Source: JAIBJN01 sp963699495 (GTDB lineage Bacteria > Actinomycetota > Thermoleophilia > Gaiellales > Gaiellaceae). Taken from it: a stretch of 64,000 bases of DNA. Location: NCBI GenBank assembly GCA_963699495.1, contig CAVOUB010000005.1:620001-684000 (forward strand). Direction: 5' to 3'. Shown here in pieces: positions 52,307 to 61,210 of the stretch. Under the pieces are notes generated by a model. The model did no database searches, was not told the origin of the DNA, and was given only the letters and a program-made list of their open reading frames with translations. A program made the translations under genes and the position numbers. The number at the start of each line of letters is the position of its first letter. Positions within the stretch are counted from its first letter, which is position 1.

Positions 52307-53721
52307 TCACGACGATCCTCATCCTGCTCCCGATCGCCGCGGCCGTCGCGCTCTGGGTGGTGCCGTGGGCGACGTCCAAGGCGGCCGGAGGGTTCGCCCT
52401 CCTCGTCGCGCTCGGCGAGCTGGCGCTCTGGGTCGGGACCGCGCTCAACTTCGACTTCGGGGCACCGGGCCTGCAGGAGGAAGCGGACGTCACCTGGTTC
52501 GGCGACCTCGATGTCGCCTACAAGGTCGGCCTGTACGACTACACGCTCTGGCTCGTCGGCCTGACCGTGGTCGTCACAGCCGCCGTGGTCGGCTACGGCT
52601 TCTGGGCCGGGCGGGAGCGGCTGGCCGTCTACCTGAGCCTGCTCCTCTTCCTCGAGGGCGCAACGGTCGGCGTCTTCGCGGCGCAGGACCTGATCCTCTT
52701 CTACGTCTTCTGGGAGGCCATGCTCATCCCGCTCTACGTCCTCATCGGCGTCTGGGGTGGGCCGGGCCGGCTGGGGGCGACGTACAAGTTCGTCGCCTAC
52801 ACGATGGCCGGCTCCCTGCTGATGCTCGTGGCCATCGTGGCCGCCGGCCTCGACGCGGGCACCTTCGACCTCACCGAGCTCGCCGGGCGGGGGACGAGCA
52901 CGTGGATCTTCCTCGGCTTCGCGATCGCCTTCGCGGTCAAGGCGCCGCTCTGGCCCTTCCACGGCTGGCTTCCCGACACCTACCGGGAGGCGCCGGCCGA
53001 GGTAGCGGGCGTCCTCTCCGGCGTCATCTCGAAGACGGCTGCGTACGGCTTCCTGGCCATCGCCATCCCGCTCTACCCGGGGCCGGCCGAGGACTGGCGC
53101 ACGCCGATCCTGGTGCTGGCGTCGATCGGCCTCGTCTACGGATCTCTCCTGGCCTTTCGCGCGCCCGACGTCCGCGGCGTCATCGCCTATTCCAGCCTCG
53201 CGCAGATGAACCTGATCCTGATCGGGATCTTCGCCGTGAACGCCTCGGGCTACACCGGCGCGCTCCTGCAGATGGTCAACCACGGCCTCATCTCGGCCGC
53301 GCTCTTCCTGCTCGCCGGCGCCATCGAGCGGCGCACGACCACCGGCGAGCTGCGCCTGCTCGGAGGGATGGCACGGGGTCGCCCGGTGCTGGCCACGATC
53401 CTCATCACCGCCGGCATCATCGCGCTCGCCGTGCCCGGCTCGAGCGCCTTCGCGGCCGAGTTCCTCGTCCTCAACGGCATCTTCACCGTCGGCTGGGGCT
53501 GGGCGGTCGTCGGCGCGATCGCGATCGTGCTCGCGGCCATGTACATGCTCAGGCTGATCTCCGCCGTCCTGCACGCGGACGTCGGCAGCGCCGTGCCGGA
53601 CGGGGCGCTCGACCTCCGCCCGGCCGAGATCGGCGTGATTGCCCCGCTCATCGTCGTGCTGCTCGTCCTCTCCTTCTGGCCGGCCGCGATCACCGAGCGG
53701 CTCTCGGGAGTCTTCTTCTAG
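52303..53721 (+). CDS. nuoM: NADH-quinone oxidoreductase subunit M
   Basis: The 472-residue antiporter-like pump subunit has FYVFWEAMLIPLYVLIG with the conserved Glu, AFAVKAPLWPFHGWLPDTY with the essential Lys, and HGLISAALFLLAG. It overlaps nuoN by one base (TAGTG). Confidence 0.97.
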   Translation: MITTILILLPIAAAVALWVVPWATSKAAGGFALLVALGELALWVGTALNFDFGAPGLQEEADVTWFGDLDVAYKVGLYDYTLWLVGLTVVVTAAVVGYGFWAGRERLAVYLSLLLFLEGATVGVFAAQDLILFYVFWEAMLIPLYVLIGVWGGPGRLGATYKFVAYTMAGSLLMLVAIVAAGLDAGTFDLTELAGRGTSTWIFLGFAIAFAVKAPLWPFHGWLPDTYREAPAEVAGVLSGVISKTAAYGFLAIAIPLYPGPAEDWRTPILVLASIGLVYGSLLAFRAPDVRGVIAYSSLAQMNLILIGIFAVNASGYTGALLQMVNHGLISAALFLLAGAIERRTTTGELRLLGGMARGRPVLATILITAGIIALAVPGSSAFAAEFLVLNGIFTVGWGWAVVGAIAIVLAAMYMLRLISAVLHADVGSAVPDGALDLRPAEIGVIAPLIVVLLVLSFWPAAITERLSGVFF

Positions 53722-55199
53722 TGGACTTCACCGCCCCGGTGATCGACTGGACGGCGCTCTCGCCGGTCCTGGTGACGCTCGGCGGGGCCGTGGTCGTCCT
53801 GCTGGTCAGCCTCTTCCTGCCGGTGAAGGCCCGCCCGGCCTTCGGCTCCGCGGTCGCGGGCCTCTGCTTCATCGCAGCAGGGGCACTCGCGGTGGCGCTC
53901 TTCGTCGCCGACGACACCGGGAGGGGCATCGTCGCCGAGGCGATCCGCCGCGACCGGCTGGCCGAGTTCGCCCAGGTCCTGGTCATGGGAGCAGGCCTCC
54001 TCACGGTCGCAGTCTCCTTCCGGGAGCCCGGCGGCGGCGATCGCGCCGGCGAGTACTACGCGCTCCTGCTCACGGCTGTGAGCGGCATGGCGTTCTTCGT
54101 CGCCGCGAACAACCTGATGACGCTCTTCCTCGGGCTCGAGTGGTTCTCGATCTGCCTCTACATCCTCACTGCGATCGCCGTGGAGCGGCTGAGCGGGCTC
54201 GAGGCGAGCCTCAAGTATCTGATCGTCGGCAGCTTCGGCTCGGCGATCCTGCTCTTCGGGAGCGCGTTCGTCTTCGGGGCCACCGGCGAGATCGGCTTCG
54301 AGGAGATCGCGGCCGGGATGCCGGGGGCAGAGCGCCTCTTCGTCGTCGCCGGGCTCGCCATGATCATCGTCGGGCTGGGGTTCAAGGCATCCGCCGCTCC
54401 GTTCCACATGTGGACGCCCGACGTCTACGAGGGAGCACCGACCCCGGTGACCGGCTTCATGGCCGCGGCGACCAAGGTCGCCGCCCTGGTCGTCACGCTC
54501 AGGCTCCTCGTCACCGCCTTCCCGAGCGAGGCGGACCTCTGGACGGTCGCCCTCGCGGTCCTCGTCTGCTTCTCGCTGGCCTGGGGGAACCTGGCCGCCA
54601 TCGTGCAGGCGAACGTCAAGCGCCTGCTCGCGTACTCGAGCATCTCGCACGCCGGCTTCCTGCTCATGCCGATCGCCGCCGGCAACGAGCTCGGCGGCCG
54701 CGCGCTCCTCTATTACCTGGTTCCCTACGGCGCCCTGAGCGTCGGCGCCTTCGCGGTCGTCGCCATCCGCGAGCGGGAGCTGCGGGCGCCGGTGACGCTG
54801 GCCAACCTCGCAGGGTTCGGCTGGGAGCGGCCCTTCCTCGGAGCGTCGATGGCGCTTTTCATGTTCGGCTTCATCGGCTTCCCCCCGACGGGCATCTTCC
54901 TGGGGAAGATCTACGCCTTCGGGGCGGTGATCGACCGCGGCTGGGCCTGGCTCGCCGTCGTCGGGGGGATCGCGACGGCGGTCTCCGTCTACTACTACCT
55001 CAACGTCATCCGGGCGATGTACATGCAGCCGCGTGAGCTCGCGGTCGTCGCAGTGGGCGGCTCGCCGCCGCCTGACCGGCTCCTGGTGTCGGCTGTCGCG
55101 GCCTCCGGGCTCGTCGCGGTCGGGAGCTTCGTCTTCGCCGGCCCGCTGCTCGACGCCGCGGCCGACGCGGTCGCCTTCCTCCCGTTCCCAATGAGCTAG
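53721..55199 (+). CDS. nuoN: NADH-quinone oxidoreductase subunit N
   Basis: The 492-residue third antiporter-like pump subunit has LFLGLEWFSICLYIL, GFKASAAPFHMWTPDVYEGA and LLAYSSISHAGF. It completes the 14-subunit set. GTG start. The next gene begins 2 bases after its stop, so the flavoenzyme cassette reads on from nuo. Confidence 0.97.
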   Translation: MDFTAPVIDWTALSPVLVTLGGAVVVLLVSLFLPVKARPAFGSAVAGLCFIAAGALAVALFVADDTGRGIVAEAIRRDRLAEFAQVLVMGAGLLTVAVSFREPGGGDRAGEYYALLLTAVSGMAFFVAANNLMTLFLGLEWFSICLYILTAIAVERLSGLEASLKYLIVGSFGSAILLFGSAFVFGATGEIGFEEIAAGMPGAERLFVVAGLAMIIVGLGFKASAAPFHMWTPDVYEGAPTPVTGFMAAATKVAALVVTLRLLVTAFPSEADLWTVALAVLVCFSLAWGNLAAIVQANVKRLLAYSSISHAGFLLMPIAAGNELGGRALLYYLVPYGALSVGAFAVVAIRERELRAPVTLANLAGFGWERPFLGASMALFMFGFIGFPPTGIFLGKIYAFGAVIDRGWAWLAVVGGIATAVSVYYYLNVIRAMYMQPRELAVVAVGGSPPPDRLLVSAVAASGLVAVGSFVFAGPLLDAAADAVAFLPFPMS

Positions 55200-55201
55200 C
55201 C

Positions 55202-56536
55202 ATGGCGAAGCGCGTCGTCGTCCTCGGTGCCGGGGTCACGGGGGAGGCCTTCGTCTCGGCGCTGCGCAAGCTCGACCCGGACGCGGAGATCACCGTCGTG
55301 GAGCACGAGCTCGTCGGCGGCGAGTGCTCCTACTGGGCCTGCATCCCGTCCAAGACGCTCCTGCGCCCGCTCGAGATCGCCGCGCGTGCACGGCTCGCGC
55401 CCGGAGCCGATCTCGCCGTCACCGCCGTGGACGCCGCGCGCGTCTTCTGGTGGCGCGACCAGGTGGCCGGGAAGGACGACACGAGCCAGGTCGACTGGCT
55501 CGCAAAGCTCGGCGCGACCGTCGTCCGCGGCACCGGCATCGTCACCGAGCCCGGCCTGGTCACGGTCGGCGGGCAGGAGCTCCCCTACGACGTGTTGCTC
55601 GTGGCGACCGGCTCGCGTCCGGCCGAGCCTCCGATCGAAGGGCTCGCCGAGGTGCAGCACTGGGGAAGCCGCGAGGCGACCAGCACGAGCGCCGTTCCGG
55701 AAAGCCTGGCCGTGGTCGGCGGCGGCGCTGTCGGCTGTGAGCTGGCCCAGCTCTACCGGCGCTTCGGGTCGCGCGTGACGCTGGTGCAGAGCGGCGAGCA
55801 CCTCCTGCCCCGCGTGGACCCGGAGGCCGCCGCCATCCTGGAGCGGCAGTTCGAAGCAGAGGGCATCGAGCTTCGGCTGGGAGCCAAGGCGCGGCGGGTC
55901 GAGGGAGGCGGCGGCGCGCTCTTCCGCCTCGAGCTCGAGGGCGAGGAGCCCGTCGAGGCGGAACGACTCCTCGTCGCCACGGGGCGCAAGCCCAACATCG
56001 ACGGCTTCGGGCTCGAGCGCCTCGAGGTGACGATCGAGCGCGCGGGCATCGCCGTGGACGAGTGCCTGTCTGCCGGAGACAGCGTGTGGGCGGCCGGCGA
56101 CGTGACCGGTGTCGCGCTCTTCACGCATGTCGGCAAGTACCAGGCGCGTGTCGCGGCCGCGAACGTCGCCGGCGGAGTGGCCCGCGCGGACTACCGAGCC
56201 ATCCCGGCCGCAGTCTTCACCGACCCGCAGGTCGCCACGACCGGAGACACGAGCGGCAAGGACGTCGTCACGTCCTCGTGGAACCTGGGATCGGTCTCGC
56301 GGACGGCGACCTTCCAGCGCCCGAAGCAGCCCGGGCTCCTGAAGCTCTACGCCGACCCCGAGCGGCGCGTGCTCGTGGGGGCGGCGGCGGTCGGGCCGGA
56401 GGCCGGGGAGTGGATCGGCCAGCTGACTCTCGCGATCCGCGCGGAGGTTCCCGTGGACGTCCTCCGGGACACCATCCAGCCGTTCCCGACCTTCTCCGAA
56501 GCGGTCTTCTTCGCGGCCCGCGACCTGGCGCTGTAG
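55202..56536 (+). CDS. Lpd/mercuric-reductase-like flavoprotein lacking the catalytic His
   Basis: The 444-residue class I pyridine nucleotide-disulfide oxidoreductase has an FAD motif (VVVLGAGVTGEAF), redox pair Cys42 and Cys47 (GGECSYWACIPSK) and an NAD(P) motif (VVGGGAVGCELAQLY). In Lpd the other subunit gives HPxxSE for acid-base catalysis. Here the same place reads QPFPTFSE, with Phe428 for His and Glu433 kept. It is therefore unlikely to be the ordinary E3 of the 2-oxoacid dehydrogenase, although no other E3 is in the window. Two bases after nuoN, it could oxidise NAD(P)H with a quinone or unknown disulfide partner; that is inference. Confidence 0.88.
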   Translation: MAKRVVVLGAGVTGEAFVSALRKLDPDAEITVVEHELVGGECSYWACIPSKTLLRPLEIAARARLAPGADLAVTAVDAARVFWWRDQVAGKDDTSQVDWLAKLGATVVRGTGIVTEPGLVTVGGQELPYDVLLVATGSRPAEPPIEGLAEVQHWGSREATSTSAVPESLAVVGGGAVGCELAQLYRRFGSRVTLVQSGEHLLPRVDPEAAAILERQFEAEGIELRLGAKARRVEGGGGALFRLELEGEEPVEAERLLVATGRKPNIDGFGLERLEVTIERAGIAVDECLSAGDSVWAAGDVTGVALFTHVGKYQARVAAANVAGGVARADYRAIPAAVFTDPQVATTGDTSGKDVVTSSWNLGSVSRTATFQRPKQPGLLKLYADPERRVLVGAAAVGPEAGEWIGQLTLAIRAEVPVDVLRDTIQPFPTFSEAVFFAARDLAL

Positions 56537-56546
56537 CCTCGCAAAG

Positions 56547-56963
56547 ATGACCGAACGCGACGAACTCGTCCGCAGCCTCGCAGGCCTCGCGCTCTTCTCC
56601 GACCTGCGCGACCCCGACCTCGCGGCGATCGCCGATCCCGAGTGGGAGCGCCGCTTCGGCGAGGGCGAGCGCGTGCTCAGGCGCGGCCTCTCGGGCGGCG
56701 GTCTCTTCGTCATCCTGGAAGGCGAGGCGGTGGTCGAGATTCCGGGGGACGACCAGCCGCGCCGCCTCCTTCGCGGAGACTTCTTCGGCGAGGTGTCGAC
56801 GCTGCTCCAGTGCAAGCCGACCGCCGACGTCGTCGCCCGCACTTCGCTGCAGGCCCTGGAGATCCCGGGGCCACAGCTCGAGACGTTTCTCCTGCAGTAC
56901 CCGCACGTGACGTACCGGATGCTGCAGACCGTCGCGCGCAGGCTTCGGGACCTCCTCGAGTAG
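56547..56963 (+). CDS. Stand-alone cyclic nucleotide-binding domain protein
   Basis: A 138-residue CAP_ED/cNMP-binding domain without a DNA-binding domain. The phosphate-binding cassette is GDFFGEVSTLL followed by KPTADVVA; the family's Arg in this cassette is Thr-Ala-Asp here (Lys-Pro-Thr), so affinity may differ. A C-terminal helix HVTYRMLQTVARRLRDLLE follows. It lies between two flavoprotein genes and upstream of a cyclase gene; it may act as a regulatory subunit. The ATG follows the flavoenzyme stop by 10 bases; the stop overlaps the next GTG. Confidence 0.87.
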   Translation: MTERDELVRSLAGLALFSDLRDPDLAAIADPEWERRFGEGERVLRRGLSGGGLFVILEGEAVVEIPGDDQPRRLLRGDFFGEVSTLLQCKPTADVVARTSLQALEIPGPQLETFLLQYPHVTYRMLQTVARRLRDLLE

Positions 56964-58429
56964 TGAGCCTGACGGCGGACGAGCAGCCGTTTCCGCCGGG
57001 GGACTATCCCGTCGTCGTCGTCGGGAGCGGCCCGGGCGGCCTGCAGGCGAGCTACTGCCTGAGACACCTGGGCATCGAGCACGCCCTCATCTCCCGGGAC
57101 GACGCGCCGGGGGGCATGTTCCGGCTGTACCCGATCTTCCAGCGCCTCCTCTCCTGGTCGAAGCCCGACGCGCTCGCGGCGCCCGGAACCCGTGAGTACG
57201 AGTGGTACGACCACAACAGCCTCCTGGCCGAGGAGGCCTCCCACCAGGCACTCGTACCGACTTTCATGGACCGGACGTACATGGTCCCGTCGCGAGAGGA
57301 GATGGAGCGCGGGCTCGCCGCCTTCGCCGGGCGCGTCCCCGTGCCCGTCCGCTACGGCTGCTCGTGGGAGGCGACCAGGCGGGACGACGACGGACGGCTC
57401 GTGCTCACGACCTCGGACGGCGAGTACCGCGCGAAGGCCGTCGTCTTCGCAATCGGCGTGACGACCCCGTGGCTCTCGCCGATTCCGGGCATCGAGACCG
57501 TCCCGCACTACGTGGACACGCGCACGCCGGCGGACTACCGGGGCCGGCGCGTCTTCGTGATCGGCAAGCGGAACTCGGGCTTCGAGATCGCCGACGGCCT
57601 GCTCCCGTGGGCGCGGCAGGTGATCCTCGGCTCACCGCGCCCTGTGCAGACGGCCGTCATCGCGCAGGCATCGGTTCGCGTCCGCTACCTGCAGCCGTAC
57701 GAGGACGCGAGCCTCGGCGGCGGCACGTTCGCCCTCGACCTCTCCGTGGAGCAGATCGAGCGAAGCGAGACCGGCTGGCGCATCGTCGGCAGCGGCACGA
57801 CAAGGCCGGGCTCGATCGACCTGGAGGTCGACGAGGTGATCGCTGCGACCGGCTTCTCGACTCCGCTCCTCGACCTGGGAGACCTCGGCGTCCGCACCGT
57901 CGCGCAGGGGCGCATCCCCGCGCTGACGCCGTTCTGGGAGAGCGAGCCCGGTTCCGGGATCTTCTTCGCCGGGAACGCGACGCAGGGCGCACCGGGGCTT
58001 CGCAAGCACGGCGTCGGCGCCGCCTCGCCCGCGGTGCACGGCTTCCGCTACAACGCGAGGGTGATGGCGCGCCATCTGGCCGCGACCCACCTCGGGATGG
58101 AGGTCGCGAACGAGCGGGTCGAGGGCGACCCCGTCCCCTATCTCCTCGCCGAGCTGACGGCGGCTCCGGAGCTCTGGGCGCAGAAGTCCTATCTCGCGCG
58201 CTCGGTGACGGCCGCCGGCGAGAGCGAGATCGTCCCGCTGGCGAGCTTCCTCGACATGCCCGGTCCGGACGCCGTCGCCGTCGCGGTCGAGATGGACGCC
58301 ACGGGCGAGACGTACCCGGCGGTCTACGTCCGGCGTGGAGGCGAGATCTCCGAGCGGCTGCTGCCGCCGCACCTCCTGCACGACTTCCGCGGGCCCGAGC
58401 ACGAACGGGAGCTCCGCGCGGCGCTGTGA
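56963..58429 (+). CDS. FAD/NAD(P)-binding oxidoreductase (YpdA/monooxygenase-like)
   Basis: The 488-residue protein has two dinucleotide motifs: VVVVGSGPGGLQASYCL (FAD) near residue 18 and VFVIGKRNSGFEIADGL near 195. The C-terminal FAD region is FFAGNATQGAPG. It belongs to the YpdA / flavin monooxygenase-like group; no CxxC is present. The last 120 residues (LWAQKSYLARSV and on) are outside the usual fold and not recognised. It overlaps the cNMP-binding gene (TAGTG) and the cyclase gene (GTGA). A fused cNMP-binding/flavoprotein reductase is known in other bacteria, so these two may work as one enzyme. Confidence 0.82.
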   Translation: MSLTADEQPFPPGDYPVVVVGSGPGGLQASYCLRHLGIEHALISRDDAPGGMFRLYPIFQRLLSWSKPDALAAPGTREYEWYDHNSLLAEEASHQALVPTFMDRTYMVPSREEMERGLAAFAGRVPVPVRYGCSWEATRRDDDGRLVLTTSDGEYRAKAVVFAIGVTTPWLSPIPGIETVPHYVDTRTPADYRGRRVFVIGKRNSGFEIADGLLPWARQVILGSPRPVQTAVIAQASVRVRYLQPYEDASLGGGTFALDLSVEQIERSETGWRIVGSGTTRPGSIDLEVDEVIAATGFSTPLLDLGDLGVRTVAQGRIPALTPFWESEPGSGIFFAGNATQGAPGLRKHGVGAASPAVHGFRYNARVMARHLAATHLGMEVANERVEGDPVPYLLAELTAAPELWAQKSYLARSVTAAGESEIVPLASFLDMPGPDAVAVAVEMDATGETYPAVYVRRGGEISERLLPPHLLHDFRGPEHERELRAAL

Positions 58430-59832
58430 GGCGCACGGCCTTCACGGCCCTCCTGCTCGCCCTCCCGCTGGCCGGGCTCTTCCTCCTCCTGGGGATCCCC
58501 AGGCTGGACGCCCACTGGGAGCACCAGCCGTCGCACTTCTGGCTCGTGCTCGTGTCGGCCCTCCTGAGCTTCCTGCTCGGATTCCTGATGGCCGAAGCAG
58601 CGGCGCGGCGCGGCGACGCGCGCGTCCTGCTCATCGCCCTGGCGTTCCTCGCCGGCTCAGGGTTCCTCGCCCTGCACGCGCTGGCGACGCCGGGGGTCCT
58701 CCTGACCGGGAAGAACGCGGGCTTCCAGATCGCAGCGGCCATCGGCCTCCTCATCGCGTCCGGGTTCGCCGCCGCATCGGCGCTTCCGCTCGGAGAGGCC
58801 GGCGCGACCGCGGTCTTGCGGGAGCGCCGCCTCCTGCTCGCCTCGGTCGGGGCGGCGATCGTCGTCTGGGCGGTGCTCGCGCTCGGCACCCTGCCGCCTC
58901 TCGACGAGCCGATCACGCCCGAGGCCGCGCGCGGGCCGCTCCTCCTCCTCTGGGGGCTCGGGCTGCTCCTCTACGGCTACGCGGCCTATCACTACGCACG
59001 GCTCTACCTGCTGCGACGGGCGCCCGTCGCGCTGGCGGTGGCCTCGGCCTGGGTGCTGCTCGCAGAGGCGATGCTGGCGATCTCCATCTCGCGCAACTGG
59101 CATGTCAGCTGGTGGGAGTGGCACCTGCTGATGCTCCTCGCCTTCGGGCTCGTCGCCCGCAGCGTCTGGGTCGAGTGGAAGCGGGAGGGCTCGAGCGCCG
59201 AGGTCTTCGCCGACCTCTACGAGGAGCGGACGCTCGGCCACCGCGAGGAGCTGAGCGTCCTCTTCGCCGACCTCCAGGGGTTCACGACGTTTTCCGAGCG
59301 CACGCCCCCCGACGAGGTCAGAAGGATGCTCGATGCGTACTTCACCGCGGCCGCCCCCGTCGTCCAGGAGGAGGAGGGCGAGATCGTCCAGACCTCCGGC
59401 GACGCGATCTTCGCCGTCTTCCGCGGCGTGGGGCACGAGACGAGGGCGGCCCGCGCCGGCCTCCGGCTGCAGGCGGCCTGCGCGGAGGTCCCCGCCCGTC
59501 AGCCCGACTGGCCGCAGTTTCGGGTCGGCGTCAACTCGGGGGAGGCGCACGTCGGCCTGATCCAGGCCCCAGGGGCCCGCGCCTTCACTCCCACAGGCGA
59601 CGTGGTCAACACCGGCGCACGCCTCGAGCAGCAGGCGCGGGCCGGCGAGGTCGTGATCGCGGAAACGACCCGGGCGGCCCTCGGTCCGGACGCCGTGGTC
59701 GAGGATCTCGGCGCCCTGCCCGTCAAGGGCAAGGAACAGCCCGTGCGGGCGTTCGTCCTACGCGCGCTCGCGCCGCACGGGGGCGAGGGCGACGAGCGCC
59801 TGGACGATCAGGACACCGAAGGCGAAGGCTAG
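58426..59832 (+). CDS. Membrane-bound class III nucleotide cyclase
   Basis: The 468-residue protein has about eight membrane helices (5-24, 38-57, 66-88, 98-120, 135-155, 170-192, 199-221, 230-249), a short linker and a cyclase domain (about 274-450). Metal Asp282 (FADLQGFT) and Asp326 (SGDAIFAVF) are present, as are Asn395 and Arg399 (VNTGAR), so catalysis is plausible. The adenine-selecting Lys is Gln322 (IVQTSGD), so the base used is uncertain. The membrane part does not match a sensor domain I know. Last gene of the cassette; its 3' end overlaps the convergent gene by 75 bases. Confidence 0.85.
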   Translation: MRRTAFTALLLALPLAGLFLLLGIPRLDAHWEHQPSHFWLVLVSALLSFLLGFLMAEAAARRGDARVLLIALAFLAGSGFLALHALATPGVLLTGKNAGFQIAAAIGLLIASGFAAASALPLGEAGATAVLRERRLLLASVGAAIVVWAVLALGTLPPLDEPITPEAARGPLLLLWGLGLLLYGYAAYHYARLYLLRRAPVALAVASAWVLLAEAMLAISISRNWHVSWWEWHLLMLLAFGLVARSVWVEWKREGSSAEVFADLYEERTLGHREELSVLFADLQGFTTFSERTPPDEVRRMLDAYFTAAAPVVQEEEGEIVQTSGDAIFAVFRGVGHETRAARAGLRLQAACAEVPARQPDWPQFRVGVNSGEAHVGLIQAPGARAFTPTGDVVNTGARLEQQARAGEVVIAETTRAALGPDAVVEDLGALPVKGKEQPVRAFVLRALAPHGGEGDERLDDQDTEGEG

Positions 59833-60153
59833 GGCGCCGCTCGCAGCACCGGGAACCACGTCCTCCGGCACGACCGGGGCGCGGATGGCCGCCCCGACGA
59901 CGATGGCCAGCACGAGGAGGATCGCCAGCGACGCCTGCAGGCGCCCGAGAGCGTCGCCGCGACCGCCGCTCGAGGCGTCGACGACGCGGGCGAAGCAGAT
60001 CAGGCCGGCGGCGGCGGTCACGGGAACGCCCAGGACGAGGAGGTAGAACGAGGCGGCGGCGAGCCCGAGCGCGTCCGAGACCGCGACGGCAAGGAGGAGA
60101 GCCCCTGCGAGCTCGACCGCCATCGCATCGGCGCCGCTCTCGGACTGCCACAT
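59758..60153 (-). CDS. Hypothetical four-helix membrane protein
   Basis: The 131-residue product has four hydrophobic helices (AVELAGALLLAVAVSDALGL, SFYLLVLGVPVTAAAGLI, ASLAILLVLAIVVGAA, ALAFAFGVLIVQALVAL). No family is recognised. It overlaps the convergent cyclase gene's end by 75 bases, which is unusually long for this window. The start may be ATG 60153 or ATG 60123. Coding is supported by the regular hydrophobic pattern. Confidence 0.6.
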   Translation of the reverse strand: MWQSESGADAMAVELAGALLLAVAVSDALGLAAASFYLLVLGVPVTAAAGLICFARVVDASSGGRGDALGRLQASLAILLVLAIVVGAAIRAPVVPEDVVPGAASGALAFAFGVLIVQALVALAPVRRERA

Positions 60154-60224
60154 GGCCCACCGGTTCGGCTCCCGCCCCGGTTTTCCTTCGTTACGCTGGC
60201 CGGTGCTACCACGAGGAGGCTGAA

Positions 60225-60929
60225 ATGGCGGATACGACGGTCACCTGGCTCGGACATGCCGCCTTCCGGATCGACACGCCGGGAGGCAAGCGAATCTACG
60301 TGGACCCATGGCTCGGCAACCCCAAGTGCCCCGAGAGCGAGCGTGAGCCCGAGCGCGTCGACCTGATCGCGCTCACACACGGCCACGAGGACCACGTCGG
60401 CCAGACGATCGACCTCGCCCAGCGCTTCGGCTGCCCCGTGGTCGCGCTCGTCGAGCTCCGCGGCTGGCTGACGACGCAAGGGCTTCCCGAGGACCCGACC
60501 GAGGCGCCCAACAAGGGCGGCACGGTGGAGAAGCAGGGGATCAAGATCACGCTCACGGACGCGAAGCACTCGAGCAGTGCGTTCGTCAACGGCACCTTCG
60601 TCTACCTGGGCGAGCCGGCCGGCCTCGTGATCGAGGTCGAGAACGGGACGAAGCTCTACTTCGCGGGGGACACGTGCGTGTTCGGCGACATGGCCCTCAT
60701 CGGCCGGATCTACGAGCCGGACATCGCCGTCCTTCCCATCGGCGGCCACTTCACGATGGATCCACGCGAGGCGGCCGTCGCGCTCGAGCTGCTGGGCGTC
60801 GGCCGCTGCATCCCCTGTCACTACGGGACGTTCCCGCTCCTCGCGGGCACGCCCGAGGAGTGCCGGCAGCGCCTGACGACGAACTGCGAGATCATCGCCC
60901 CCGAGCCCGGCGGCAGCGTCACCGTCTGA
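60225..60929 (+). CDS. Metallo-beta-lactamase-fold hydrolase (UPF0173 type)
   Basis: The 234-residue protein has metal motif THGHEDHVG and later GDTCVFGDM, PIGGHFTMDP and PCHYGTFPLL, the set seen in UPF0173/YtkL-like metal-dependent hydrolases. It binds two metal ions; the substrate is unknown. A GAGGAGG site precedes ATG 60225. The stop overlaps the following ATG (TGATG). Confidence 0.9.
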   Translation: MADTTVTWLGHAAFRIDTPGGKRIYVDPWLGNPKCPESEREPERVDLIALTHGHEDHVGQTIDLAQRFGCPVVALVELRGWLTTQGLPEDPTEAPNKGGTVEKQGIKITLTDAKHSSSAFVNGTFVYLGEPAGLVIEVENGTKLYFAGDTCVFGDMALIGRIYEPDIAVLPIGGHFTMDPREAAVALELLGVGRCIPCHYGTFPLLAGTPEECRQRLTTNCEIIAPEPGGSVTV

Positions 60930-61210
60930 TGAGAGAGCGCTGGTTCGGGGCAACCGGGCGGCGGGTCCCGGAGATCGTCGTCGAGGGCGAGGTCGAGCTC
61001 GGGCTCGACGAGGCCCTCGTCCTGAACGACGTGTCCGACGACGCGCGGCTCCGCGAGGCCCACGCCGCGGGGACGCCGGTCGTCGTGCGCGCCTCGGACC
61101 CTGAATCGGTGACGCGAGCCCTGGCGCGACCCGAGGTGGCGTGCGTCCTCGTCCCGGCCGACCGCCGCGACCTCCTCGACCTCGACTTCCGCCGGATGAC
61201 GTACGGCTAG
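60929..61210 (+). CDS. Small hypothetical protein
   Basis: A 93-residue acidic, soluble protein with no recognised domain, starting RERWFGATGRRVPEIVVEG. A VVVRASDPESVTRAL segment suggests an alpha/beta fold. Coupled to the MBL hydrolase by TGATG overlap. Its stop shares CTAG 61207-61210 with the convergent dehydrogenase gene. Confidence 0.65.
   Translation: MRERWFGATGRRVPEIVVEGEVELGLDEALVLNDVSDDARLREAHAAGTPVVVRASDPESVTRALARPEVACVLVPADRRDLLDLDFRRMTYG

Noticed and set aside
57202..58425. N-terminal extension of the cyclase gene
   Set aside because: This frame is open under the FAD oxidoreductase gene but is Arg-rich shadow; the GTG at 58426 overlaps the upstream stop and begins the first membrane helix.
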